From NCBI GenBank assembly GCA_947258715.1, contig CAMYJH010000005.1, positions 1-64,000 of the forward strand: a DNA stretch of 64,000 bases, in the 5' to 3' direction. The position numbers and the translations under genes were made by a program. Origin of the DNA: an uncultured Gammaproteobacteria bacterium (GTDB lineage Bacteria > Pseudomonadota > Gammaproteobacteria > HK1). The notes under the pieces were generated by a model, which searched no databases, was not told the DNA's origin, and saw only the letters and a list, made by a program, of their open reading frames with translations. Within the stretch, counting starts at the first letter, position 1. Each line of letters begins with the position of its first letter. This document shows positions 1 through 8,035 of the stretch, one piece after another.

Positions 1-747
1 GCAGATGTCACCGTAGAGGCTACGGAGGCGGGTGGGCCCGACGATATTCCTCTGCAGAACGTCAGGGCACGCCTATACAAGCAGGAGCGTGCCGCCGAAA
101 CGGTGGAAATTGTCTATCTGCGCGTGATGCGCGGAAGAATGCTGCGTTTTCTCGCCGGCCAGCGCATAAGCCTGAAGCTGGCGCAGGTGGAGCCGACGGA
201 CATGTCTATTGCGAGCTGTCCTTGCGACGGCCGCAACCTGGAGCTTCATTTTGATCTGAGCAACAGAGGCGGATTGAACGCGCGGGCGCTGTCCGGGTTC
301 ACAAAATCCGATCGATTCGAGATTGAAGGGCCGCAAGGACGGCTTACCCTCGACGAAAGCTCCGGCCGGCCGCTGGTTTTTATCGCCTGCGACACCGACA
401 TCGCGCCTGCCAAGAGCATTATCGAGCACGCCGTCAACCTCGAACACCCGCAGCCCATCTATCTCCACTGGCACACGACCTGGCGCGACGGTCATTATCT
501 GCACAACTACTTCCGCTCGTTGACCGACGCGCTGGACGAATTTCACTACCTTCCCATCCGCGGGCCCGTGAGCGCGGATACGCTGAGCGATCTGCCCGAC
601 CTCGCCACGGTCGATGTCTACCTCACCGGCGGTGAGGAATTTGTAGCTGCGGCGAAAGAGTTGCTCTTTGCGCGAGGGTTGTCCGAAGGACGCCTCTTCA
701 TCGACGCCCTCAATGCGCGTCTTTCTTCGGTACCGATAGCAGATTGA
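1..747 (+). CDS. Ferredoxin reductase-type FAD/NAD(P)-binding oxidoreductase, 5'-truncated by the window edge
   Basis: The frame is open from base 1 to the TGA at 745-747, so the N-terminus lies outside the window; the ATG at 103 is internal. The visible 248 residues look like an FAD-binding beta-barrel followed by an NAD(P)-binding Rossmann half, as in CDP-6-deoxyhexose reductases and flavodoxin reductases. A degenerate flavin motif (SIASCP) and the run PLVFIACDTDIAPAKS, where the nucleotide-binding TGIAP motif is expected, support this. Many relatives carry an N-terminal [2Fe-2S] domain, which cannot be checked here. Its physiological partner is unknown. The 3' end overlaps the convergent gene by 38 nt. 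Confidence 0.72.
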   Translation, partial: ADVTVEATEAGGPDDIPLQNVRARLYKQERAAETVEIVYLRVMRGRMLRFLAGQRISLKLAQVEPTDMSIASCPCDGRNLELHFDLSNRGGLNARALSGFTKSDRFEIEGPQGRLTLDESSGRPLVFIACDTDIAPAKSIIEHAVNLEHPQPIYLHWHTTWRDGHYLHNYFRSLTDALDEFHYLPIRGPVSADTLSDLPDLATVDVYLTGGEEFVAAAKELLFARGLSEGRLFIDALNARLSSVPIAD

Positions 748-1297
748 ATACGCTGTTGCTGATTTTCTCCGCCACTTCCGGAGCGTCCAGGGCGACGATT
801 TGATCGATTACCCAGCGGTTGGTTTGATCGTCTCCCAGTACGCCGAGCACTTTGCTCCCCAGATAACGCAGGGCGTCGAATCCAGGCTCGCCGTCTTTGA
901 AAGTCAGCGTTGCGTAGTCGCTCAGCCGCTCGTTCAACAGCGCGACAAAGCTATCGCGATAGTTCCGCGGCCCGTCGAGGTCAGTCAGATTATCCTGTAA
1001 GTAATCGGCAAAGCGCTGTCCTAGTTCGTTGATGAAACCCTCGCGTTCATCGTCATCCAGAAAACTGTACGCAAGCCGGTCCGCCAGCTGGATCTCGAAG
1101 GCCACGAACTCACAGATGACACCGACGCGCTCGACGTCCGAGTCGTATCGGTAGCCTTCCCGATTGAGGTTCTGCGCCTTTTCCAGGGCCACCCGCCAGC
1201 CGATGAAAGCAAGCGCGCCGGCACTGTCCTGCAACGACTTCGGCGTCGGCCGGTTTCGCCGGGAGTGATGCCATTTGTCTTTGATTCGAATCGCCAC
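710..1297 (-). CDS. Conserved hypothetical protein, about 195 aa
   Basis: The frame extends to a TTG at 1330, but a GTG at 1297 (MAIRIKDKWHHS...) gives a more natural start; a TATAAT sits upstream at 1333-1338 on the minus strand. The protein is soluble, largely helical and acidic, with no membrane segment or cysteine cluster. I do not recognise a catalytic motif. It overlaps the 3' end of the reductase gene tail to tail and is divergent from the 2OG oxygenase gene. Function unknown. Confidence 0.6.
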   Translation of the reverse strand: MAIRIKDKWHHSRRNRPTPKSLQDSAGALAFIGWRVALEKAQNLNREGYRYDSDVERVGVICEFVAFEIQLADRLAYSFLDDDEREGFINELGQRFADYLQDNLTDLDGPRNYRDSFVALLNERLSDYATLTFKDGEPGFDALRYLGSKVLGVLGDDQTNRWVIDQIVALDAPEVAEKISNSVFNLLSVPKKDAH

Positions 1298-1422
1298 GGG
1301 GGTGAGTGAATTGATTTGTGCTGACCGCAAGATTATAACGAAAGCCGGGAATTTTTAATCCAATAGCTTCCTCTCCTCGCTAAGGGAAAGAACAATAAGA
1401 TCAACATAAGGTGCCAGTAAGA

Positions 1423-1998
1423 ATGAAGTTAAGAGAAGCGAAACCTTCGAGCTTCATCTATGAGGCGGAAAACGCTCTTCCCGAAAGCCTTTGTAATGAC
1501 ATGGTGCGGCGATTCGAAGCGGCCGTCGAAGAGCAGTACGAAGGTTTCATCGGTCAGACGGTGAGCAAGGATCGTTCCGTCAAACGCTCCACCGATCTGG
1601 TCGTCAGCGGCAAGAAGCACTGGGAAGACATCGACAGAGAGCTATTCCAGTCCCTGGCCAGCGCGCTTAAGGTGCTACGGCAAAAGCACCCCTTTTTCGG
1701 CGGCGCGTTCAAGGACATGGGCTACGCAATCCAGCGCACGCTTCCCGGCGAGTTTTATCACTGGCACATCGACGGAGGCAGTCACTCGTTCAGTCACCGC
1801 CAGCTGGTGGCTATCTGGTATCTGAACGACGTTGAAGGGCCGGGCGGCGAGACCGAGTTTCGCTGCCAGGAAGTCACAATCCGGCCGCGCGCGGGCAAGC
1901 TGATTCTGTTTCCGCCTTTCTGGACCCACGAGCACCGCGGCGTGACACTGGAAAAAGGCGTCAAGTATCTGGCGACGACCTGGGTCGTATTCGCCTGA
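1423..1998 (+). CDS. 2-oxoglutarate/Fe(II)-dependent oxygenase, prolyl 4-hydroxylase-like
   Basis: A protein of about 191 aa with the 2OG-Fe(II) double-stranded beta-helix signature. The iron ligands are H-x-D in YHWHIDGG and a distal His in WTHEHRG, followed by a basic residue (VKY) for 2-oxoglutarate. Such enzymes hydroxylate protein side chains or small molecules using O2 and 2-oxoglutarate. The frame also allows a GTG at 1411; I prefer ATG 1423 because an AGG lies upstream at 1409-1411. The substrate cannot be inferred. It is one of two 2OG-type oxygenases within 2.5 kb, the other being the TauD-like gene downstream. Confidence 0.82.
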   Translation: MKLREAKPSSFIYEAENALPESLCNDMVRRFEAAVEEQYEGFIGQTVSKDRSVKRSTDLVVSGKKHWEDIDRELFQSLASALKVLRQKHPFFGGAFKDMGYAIQRTLPGEFYHWHIDGGSHSFSHRQLVAIWYLNDVEGPGGETEFRCQEVTIRPRAGKLILFPPFWTHEHRGVTLEKGVKYLATTWVVFA

Positions 1999-2003
1999 CG
2001 CGG

Positions 2004-2642
2004 CTACTGAATGCGTTTGTAGGGGATGAATATCCCACAGCCGAGCTTTCCAGCCGGGCCGATGTTGTTTCGCATCAGAAACATCGCGCCGTCGGGATCG
2101 AGATTCGTCACCACCAAGCTTCGGGTGTGGATCACGGACTCAGGCGTGATGATCCGATGCGCGCGCCCACAGATCAGCGTTACGCCAGTCACGCCGTGCT
2201 TTCGCAGCGTTTGCGTGAGCCGCGGGACGAGACGCGATTCATGCTCGTTGCCCTCGCAAACCATATGTCTCGCCAGCAGCGTGCTGGCCGGGGCGAGTGG
2301 AACCACCTTTGCGGCGCCCGGCGTAAGTGGGTATCCGCTTATATCCATCTCGCGCCCCGACAGCGCCATGGCGTCCTCGGTCCGGCGCTTGGGGATCCGA
2401 AGCGTGAGCTTCGTGCGACGCGACAGGTGCAGCTCTTCGCCTGAGGATTCATCCGGCGGTATCCAGCCGCTGCCCGGCCCGGCCGTGTGCACCAGGTGAA
2501 GCCGCGCGGCGGTTTCGTCCGCGAACCACGGCAACGCCCTGCTGATTTCGCCAAAAAGCGCATACGCGTGATCGATGGGGAGTTGCCCGCCCGGCAGGCG
2601 GAAGGTGAGATCGACAATTTCTTCGTCTACTGCTTCATTCAT
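2004..2642 (-). CDS. Cas6/Cmx6-type (I-MYXAN) CRISPR RNA endonuclease homologue, solitary
   Basis: A 212-aa protein resembling the Cmx6 branch of Cas6. The N-terminus has VDLTFRLPGGQLPIDHAYALFG, split here as VDLTFRLPGG and PIDHAYALFG, typical of the family. The central part has the ISGYPLTPG/LARHM block, and the C-terminus ends in the glycine-rich loop GKLGCGIFIP that binds RNA in Cas6 proteins. Cas6 enzymes cut CRISPR repeat transcripts. No repeat array and no other cas gene lies in the window, so the function may differ. It overlaps the 67-aa gene upstream by 8 nt, suggesting translational coupling. The candidate catalytic His is not certain from sequence alone. Confidence 0.75.
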   Translation of the reverse strand: MNEAVDEEIVDLTFRLPGGQLPIDHAYALFGEISRALPWFADETAARLHLVHTAGPGSGWIPPDESSGEELHLSRRTKLTLRIPKRRTEDAMALSGREMDISGYPLTPGAAKVVPLAPASTLLARHMVCEGNEHESRLVPRLTQTLRKHGVTGVTLICGRAHRIITPESVIHTRSLVVTNLDPDGAMFLMRNNIGPAGKLGCGIFIPYKRIQ

Positions 2643-2838
2643 CGGAGTCGTTGCGGGTCACACCTGTGAATGCCGCCTCCAGCACGTCTTCCCAGTTATC
2701 GGGTGTATCCAAGAAGGGTGGCTTGATGTCCATGTGCAAAAAGAGTTCTTGTGCCGCACGCTTGCGGACCGCGGCCACGAGCTGGGCAAAGCTTTCGATC
2801 TCGTGATTTTCGAGCAGAATCTCGCTGAGATAGCGCAT
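2635..2838 (-). CDS. Small hypothetical protein coupled to the Cas6-like gene
   Basis: A 67-aa acidic, helical protein without membrane segments or cysteines. Its stop overlaps the start of the Cas6/Cmx6-like gene by 8 nt, so the two are probably translated together. I recognise no family. The start is uncertain because no clear ribosome site precedes the ATG at 2838. It may be an accessory partner of the Cas6-like protein. Confidence 0.5.
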   Translation of the reverse strand: MRYLSEILLENHEIESFAQLVAAVRKRAAQELFLHMDIKPPFLDTPDNWEDVLEAAFTGVTRNDSDE

Positions 2839-2910
2839 TAGGCCGACGCTCTTGGCCGCGCGATCGGCCGCAGCGCTCTTGCCCGCGATATATTCCCAAC
2901 GCGTTCGCTG

Positions 2911-3858
2911 CTACAGTTTTCCATCTTGCCGTGCGCTGGTGCCCGCGATGCGGTCCCGATAACGTGCCCGCCACAAGAGTCGCTGTCGATTAGCGTCAGC
3001 ACCGTCGGTGAAAGCCTCGCGATTGTGCAGCACGTTGTTGCAGACGATACCTTCGCCGGCCTCGAGGCGCACGCGAAAGGCGAAAGAAACCGGCGCTGTC
3101 AGAAGCTGCTCGAGGAAAGCCACCGCGTCCCGGGTGATCGCATCGTCTTTCCACACGATGGAGCGCGTCCGCGCGGTGTATCGCATCTGCAGGTCGCCGC
3201 CGGCGGGGTCGAGTGAAAATACGGGTCCACTGACGGCCGGCCGGTATACACCAGGCTCGAGGGAATTTTCGGGAATCGTCATAACGTCTGGCTGCATCAA
3301 CGCTTCGATATACGCCGGATTCGCGTCGCGCACCGCGATGTAAACCATCTCGGGATCCAAAAGCCAGTTGCCACCGCCTTTTGCAGCGGGGATCACGCAA
3401 TGCATGACCACACCGCGCACGGCGTTGTCCGTGCTGTTGTAGTAACCGTCGGTATGCCACTTCATGGCCCGGTCGGTGTAAGGGATATACCTGGCGCGGC
3501 TGCTTTCCACTTCCCGGCGCAAGGTGACAATGCCCTCTTCGGGGGCCCACAGATGACGGTCGAAGTGGACCAGGCCCAGTCGCTTGCCGAAGGCGCGAAG
3601 GTCTTCCATGCTGGACGGGACCCCGGTATCCGTCTGGTAAAGGGCGAAATTGGTGCGCCGGCAGGCGCGGACGATCTGTTCTCGCTCGGAGGGATTCAAG
3701 CGGCGCAAAGAGGCGACTGAAACGCGCTGCTGCTCCAGGTTTCGGGGATAATGACGCAGTTTGTCCGCCCGCCAGCGGGCATAGACGGAACTATCGCCGA
3801 GTCCGAACGGGCCGGATTGCGGGGCGCATTCAATGCTTTGAGGCTGTGTCCGCGACAC
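2911..3858 (-). CDS. TauD/TfdA-family 2-oxoglutarate-dependent dioxygenase
   Basis: A 315-aa protein starting at GTG 3858. It has the HxD iron motif in WHTDGYYN, the distal His in VLHNREAF and the 2-oxoglutarate-binding Arg in RLLWRARYRD. The spacing matches the TauD/TfdA/gamma-butyrobetaine hydroxylase fold. Family members oxidise taurine, alkylsulfonates, carnitine precursors and other acids. A sulfonate substrate would fit the sulfur-oxidising context, but that is inference. It is divergent from dsrA, with 252 nt between them. Confidence 0.82.
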   Translation of the reverse strand: MSRTQPQSIECAPQSGPFGLGDSSVYARWRADKLRHYPRNLEQQRVSVASLRRLNPSEREQIVRACRRTNFALYQTDTGVPSSMEDLRAFGKRLGLVHFDRHLWAPEEGIVTLRREVESSRARYIPYTDRAMKWHTDGYYNSTDNAVRGVVMHCVIPAAKGGGNWLLDPEMVYIAVRDANPAYIEALMQPDVMTIPENSLEPGVYRPAVSGPVFSLDPAGGDLQMRYTARTRSIVWKDDAITRDAVAFLEQLLTAPVSFAFRVRLEAGEGIVCNNVLHNREAFTDGADANRQRLLWRARYRDRIAGTSARQDGKL

Positions 3859-4110
3859 GGCTGGGCAACATCTCCGGGGAGGGCCAAGGAAGACTCAATT
3901 ATTCTCAGATTAACAACACGTTACGAACGTTACCGATATATTCCTTTTGGCATATTCCGGCTCCGAGTCTGACACCTCCAAGGGACGATATCGAGGGCCG
4001 CGCGGGGTGATTAGAATGCGCCGATAACATGGTCGTTAGTGTGCCGGCGATATCCTGGTGAGAGCGGATAAGGCACTTGCCGGCGGATTCCCACTGCAAA
4101 GAGGGTCGAA
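3859..4110. promoter_or_regulatory. Divergent intergenic region upstream of the dsr operon
   Basis: These 252 nt separate the TauD-like gene from dsrA and must hold the dsr promoter. A direct repeat ACGTTACGA / ACGTTACCG lies at 3918-3935 and is a candidate activator site. No convincing -35/-10 pair stands out. A GAGGG ribosome site lies just before the dsrA ATG. Confidence 0.4.
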
Positions 4111-5367
4111 ATGAAAAAGCACCCCACTCCGATGCTTGACCAGCTGGAGCAAGGTCCGTGGCCGAGCTTCGTCTCTGGAATCAAGCGCCTACGCGACGAG
4201 CACAGAGACGAGCGCATCGCCGGGGTGGCGAATTCGCTTTTGGGGCAGCTCGAGCACTCCTACGAGACGCGCAAGGGCTACTGGAAGGGCGGGACAGTCA
4301 GCGTCTACGGCTACGGCGGTGGCATCATTCCACGCTTTTCCGAAGTCGGCGCCGAGTATCCAGAGTCGAAGGAATTCCACACCCTCCGGGTGCAGCCACC
4401 AGCGGGGAACTACTACACAACCGATGTCCTGCGTAATCTGGCCGAGAGCTGGGAGAAGTGGGGATCGGGACTCGTCACCTTTCACGGCCAGACCGGCAAT
4501 ATCATGTTCATCGGTGCCAGCAGCGAAAACACCCAGCACTTCTTTGACGAGATCAACGACTACGGGTTCGATCTGGGAGGTGCAGGCCCCTGCGTGCGCA
4601 CGGCGCAATCCTGTGTCGGCGCCGCGCGCTGCGAGCAGTCCTGCGCCAACGAGCACAAGATTCACCGCAGGCTGGTCAACAACTTCACCGACGACGTTCA
4701 CCGCCCGGCGCTGCCTTACAAGTTCAAGTTCAAGATCTCCGGCTGCCCCAACGACTGCATGAACTCCATCGAGCGCGCCGACTTCGCTGTCATCGGCACC
4801 TGGCGCGACGACATGAAGGTGGACCAGGATGAGGTGAAGGCCTACGTTGCGCGCAAGGGGCGCAAGTACGTCATCGACAACGTGGTCACGCGCTGCCCGA
4901 CCAACGCCTTGTCGCTAAACGATGACGACACCCTGGCGGTAGACAATAAAAGCTGCGTGCGCTGCATGCATTGTCTGAATGTGATGCCGGCGTGTCTCTC
5001 CCCGGGCGACGACAAGGGCGTCAGCATCTTAATCGGGGGTAAACGCACACTCAAGATCGGCGACCTGTTCGGCACCGTGGTGGTGCCCTTCATGAAGCTA
5101 GAGACGGAAGAAGACTACGAGCGACTGGTCGAGATTGCCGAGGAGACTATCGACTTCTTCTCCGAGAACGCGTTAGAGCACGAGCGCGTCGGCGAAATGA
5201 TCGAACGCATCGGACTGGTCAACTTCCTGGAGGGCATTGGCCTCGAGGTCGATCCCAACATGATTGCCCATCCGCGGGAGAGCTCCTACGTGCGTATGGA
5301 CGGCTGGGACGAGGAAGTGGAGAAGTGGTTTGCGAGAAACGCCCGCAGCTCGGACGCCGCAGACTGA
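4111..5367 (+). CDS. dsrA: Reverse-type dissimilatory sulfite reductase, alpha subunit
   Basis: A 418-aa protein, the usual DsrA length. Siroheme-[4Fe-4S] ligands are seen as Cys161/168/174/178 and the ISGCPNDC block at 212/216. An inserted ferredoxin domain has CVRCMHC with Cys282/285/288/295. In sulfur oxidisers, DsrAB runs in reverse and oxidises persulfide sulfur delivered by DsrC to sulfite in the cytoplasm. Oxidative direction is supported by the downstream dsrEFH and dsrL. It is first in the operon, with an 85-nt gap to dsrB. Confidence 0.97.
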   Translation: MKKHPTPMLDQLEQGPWPSFVSGIKRLRDEHRDERIAGVANSLLGQLEHSYETRKGYWKGGTVSVYGYGGGIIPRFSEVGAEYPESKEFHTLRVQPPAGNYYTTDVLRNLAESWEKWGSGLVTFHGQTGNIMFIGASSENTQHFFDEINDYGFDLGGAGPCVRTAQSCVGAARCEQSCANEHKIHRRLVNNFTDDVHRPALPYKFKFKISGCPNDCMNSIERADFAVIGTWRDDMKVDQDEVKAYVARKGRKYVIDNVVTRCPTNALSLNDDDTLAVDNKSCVRCMHCLNVMPACLSPGDDKGVSILIGGKRTLKIGDLFGTVVVPFMKLETEEDYERLVEIAEETIDFFSENALEHERVGEMIERIGLVNFLEGIGLEVDPNMIAHPRESSYVRMDGWDEEVEKWFARNARSSDAAD

Positions 5368-5452
5368 GCGTATGGATCAATACACCTTGAGCTGTGAGCC
5401 GGCCGCGGACCTTTTGCGGGCGGAGTCGTTTCCACGGGAGCAGGATTGAAGC

Positions 5453-6526
5453 ATGGCAATTGAGCGTCGAATGCCCATTGAGAGCGGATGCCCGGACGGT
5501 TTCCAGTACATGCATCCGACGATGATGCGGAACTTCGGTCAGTGGAAATACCACACCCATCCGAAAGTCGGGGTTCTCTGCCACGTCGCCGAAAGCGGTG
5601 AAAAAATCTGGACGGTGCGCGCCGGAACCCAGCGCATCCTCGATGTCTTCACCCTTCGAAAGCTGTGTGATATCGGCGACAGATACGCCGACGGTCACGT
5701 CCGTTTTACCATCCGCAGCAATATCGAGTTCATGGTCGACGACGAGGCCAAGGTCGAACCTCTCATCGAGGCGCTGGAAAGCGAAGGCTTCGTCGTCGGC
5801 GGCACGCAGAACTCGGTGGCCTTCATCTCCCACACCCAGGGATGGCTCCACTGCGATATTCCCGGCACCGACGCGTCCGGCGTAGTCAAAGCGTTAATGG
5901 ATGAACTCGTGGATGAATTCAAACGTGCCGAGATGCCGAATCGCGTGCACATCACGACGTCCTGCTGCCAGATCAACTGTGGAGGTCAAGGCGACATCGC
6001 GATCAATATTCAGCACACCAAGCCGCCAAAAATCAATCACAGCCTGGTGGCGAACGTCTGCGAGCGGCCAGCGGTGGTGGCACGCTGTCCGGTTGCGGCC
6101 ATCCGTCCCGCTATGGTGAACGGCAAGCCGACCCTCGAAGTCGACGAGAAGAAGTGCATCTGCTGCGGAGCGTGCTATCCGCCGTGTCCGCCAATGCAGA
6201 TTAACGACCCTGAACACTCGAAGCTCGCCATCTGGGTCGGCGGTAATCACTCTAACGCGCGCAGCAAGCCGTCGTTTCAAAAGCTGGTTGCGGCGGGTAT
6301 ACCCAACAATCCACCCCGCTGGCCGGAGGTCACGCGCATCGTGAAAAAGATTCTCGGCGCATACAAGGAAGATGCCAAGGACTGGGAGCGCGTCAACGAC
6401 TGGATCGATCGTATCGGCTGGCCGCGATTCTTCGAGCTGACGGAATTGCCCTTCACCAAGTTTCACATCGATAACTGGCGCGGGTCACGAAAGAGCCTGA
6501 ACGCCTCCAGCCATCTGCGGTTCTAG
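5453..6526 (+). CDS. dsrB: Reverse-type dissimilatory sulfite reductase, beta subunit
   Basis: A 357-aa partner of DsrA forming the alpha2-beta2 enzyme. It has the siroheme-cluster block TSCCQINCGGQG (Cys171/172/176) and a ferredoxin domain CICCGACYPPC (Cys235/238/241/245). The ATG at 5453 follows a GGAGCAGGATT ribosome site. It ends 2 nt before dsrE. The DsrA/DsrB pair is the best phylogenetic marker in this window for placing the organism. Confidence 0.97.
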   Translation: MAIERRMPIESGCPDGFQYMHPTMMRNFGQWKYHTHPKVGVLCHVAESGEKIWTVRAGTQRILDVFTLRKLCDIGDRYADGHVRFTIRSNIEFMVDDEAKVEPLIEALESEGFVVGGTQNSVAFISHTQGWLHCDIPGTDASGVVKALMDELVDEFKRAEMPNRVHITTSCCQINCGGQGDIAINIQHTKPPKINHSLVANVCERPAVVARCPVAAIRPAMVNGKPTLEVDEKKCICCGACYPPCPPMQINDPEHSKLAIWVGGNHSNARSKPSFQKLVAAGIPNNPPRWPEVTRIVKKILGAYKEDAKDWERVNDWIDRIGWPRFFELTELPFTKFHIDNWRGSRKSLNASSHLRF

Positions 6527-6528
6527 GC

Positions 6529-6921
6529 ATGAAACTCTCCGTGGTACTCAATGAGGGGCCCTATCAGCACCAGGCCGCCGACACGGCTTACAATTTCACC
6601 CGCGCGGCACTTGCGAAGGGCCACGAGATCTTCCGCGTGTTCTTCTACCACGATGGTGTCAATAACGGCACCCGCCTTACGACGCCGCCTCAGGACGACC
6701 GCGACATCGTCAATCGCTGGAGCCAGCTCGCGGAAGAGCACGATCTCGATCTCGTGGTCTGTATCGCGGCCGCCCAGCGACGAGGAATCGTCGACGAGGA
6801 TGAGCAGAAGCGCCACGGTAAGGACGCCAATAATATCGCCAAGGGTTTCCGCATTTCCGGTCTGGGACAACTCATCGAGGCCGGTATTCAGTCTGATCGC
6901 GTCGTGGTCTTCGGAGATTGA
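6529..6921 (+). CDS. dsrE: Sulfurtransferase subunit DsrE
   Basis: A 130-aa subunit of the cytoplasmic DsrE2F2H2 sulfur carrier. It keeps the active cysteine at position 78 (LVVCIAAAQRR), the residue that is persulfidated in Allochromatium vinosum. DsrEFH takes sulfur from TusA-type proteins and passes it to DsrC. Its presence marks the oxidative rather than sulfate-reducing form of the pathway. Confidence 0.95.
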   Translation: MKLSVVLNEGPYQHQAADTAYNFTRAALAKGHEIFRVFFYHDGVNNGTRLTTPPQDDRDIVNRWSQLAEEHDLDLVVCIAAAQRRGIVDEDEQKRHGKDANNIAKGFRISGLGQLIEAGIQSDRVVVFGD

Positions 6922-6930
6922 GCGAGGACG

Positions 6931-7323
6931 ATGGAAGAGATCCCTGAGGAATACGAAGGTGGCATAGTCAAGAAGTTCATGTACGTGAACCGCCGCGCGC
7001 CCCATGGGACGATTTACGCCCAGGAGTCCCTGGAGGTGGTTTTGGTCGGGGCAGCGTTTGATCAGGAGGTGAGCATCGTTTTTATGGACGACGGCGTTTA
7101 TCAAATCTTGAAGGATCAGGACACCAGCGCTATCGGCACCAAGAACTTCTCCAAGACATTTCGTGCTCTGGAAATGTACGACGTGGAGAAGCTTTACGTG
7201 GAAAGGGAATCCATGCAGGCGCGCGGTATTTCCGAGGACGATTTGAACGTACCGGTTGAAGTTATCACCTCCGAGGAGATAGGGCGCCTGATGGAACAGC
7301 ACGACGTGATACTGAGTTTTTGA
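6931..7323 (+). CDS. dsrF: Sulfurtransferase subunit DsrF
   Basis: A 130-aa DsrE/F-fold protein, recognised by KKFMYVNRRAPHGT and VVLVGAAFDQEVS. It contains no cysteine, consistent with a structural rather than sulfur-carrying role in DsrEFH. ATG 6931 follows a GCGAGG site 9 nt after the dsrE stop. The N-terminus is slightly longer and more acidic than in A. vinosum. Confidence 0.94.
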   Translation: MEEIPEEYEGGIVKKFMYVNRRAPHGTIYAQESLEVVLVGAAFDQEVSIVFMDDGVYQILKDQDTSAIGTKNFSKTFRALEMYDVEKLYVERESMQARGISEDDLNVPVEVITSEEIGRLMEQHDVILSF

Positions 7324-7332
7324 GATAGACTC

Positions 7333-7641
7333 ATGAGCATTCTGCACACGGTTAATAAATCGCCCTTCGAGAAGAATTCTCTGGAGACGTGCTTGCGTAT
7401 TGCGATGGAAGGCAGTTCCGTACTTTTCATCGAGGATGGCGTTTATGGGGCCGTTGACGGCACGTCATTGAACGGCAAGCTCAGTGACGCCGGCAACAGA
7501 TTGAAATTCTATGCCCTCGGTCCTGATTTGAAGGCGCGGGGGTTGAGCGAGAACAGCGTTATGAATTGTGTCGAGGTCGTTGACTACGACGGCTTCGTCG
7601 ATTTGGTGGTAAGGCACGACGCAACCTACGCGTGCCTTTAG
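7333..7641 (+). CDS. dsrH: Sulfurtransferase subunit DsrH
   Basis: A 102-aa subunit completing DsrEFH. The conserved Cys20 (SLETCLRIA) is present, matching the second sulfur-handling cysteine known in this complex. It is a TusB-like fold. It begins 9 nt after dsrF and ends 23 nt before dsrC. Confidence 0.94.
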   Translation: MSILHTVNKSPFEKNSLETCLRIAMEGSSVLFIEDGVYGAVDGTSLNGKLSDAGNRLKFYALGPDLKARGLSENSVMNCVEVVDYDGFVDLVVRHDATYACL

Positions 7642-7664
7642 CAGAGAAACTTCAGGAGCATGAA

Positions 7665-7997
7665 ATGTCTATACAGATAAACGGGAAAGTCCTGGAAACC
7701 GATGAAGAAGGCTACATTCAAGCCCTCGACGAGTGGAGCCCTGAGGTAGCCGAGTACATGGCGAAGGAAGACGACTGCGACCTCACCGAGAACCATTGGG
7801 AGGTGATCAATTTCCTGCGCGATTACTACGACGAGTATCAGGTTGCACCGGCCGTGCGCGTGCTCACCAAGGCTATCGGCAAGAGGCTTGGCAAGGACAA
7901 GGGCAACAGCAAATATCTGTACCAGCTGTTTCCGTACGGTCCAGCAAAGCAGGCTTGCCGCTACGCGGGCTTACCGAAGCCGACCGGCTGCGTCTGA
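7665..7997 (+). CDS. dsrC: DsrC, sulfur-carrier substrate of sulfite reductase
   Basis: A 110-aa protein starting at ATG 7665 after a CAGGAGC site; the frame is open upstream from 7632, but that extension overlaps dsrH and is unlikely. The flexible C-terminal arm ACRYAGLPKPTGCV keeps both redox cysteines, Cys98 and Cys109, separated by 10 residues. That pair defines true DsrC rather than TusE or single-cysteine relatives. DsrC presents persulfide sulfur to DsrAB, and the trisulfide/disulfide forms are handled by DsrMKJOP. Confidence 0.96.
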   Translation: MSIQINGKVLETDEEGYIQALDEWSPEVAEYMAKEDDCDLTENHWEVINFLRDYYDEYQVAPAVRVLTKAIGKRLGKDKGNSKYLYQLFPYGPAKQACRYAGLPKPTGCV

Positions 7998-8035
7998 TTC
8001 GTCAGACGAACACGGCCGGTCATGCGTGATTCTGG

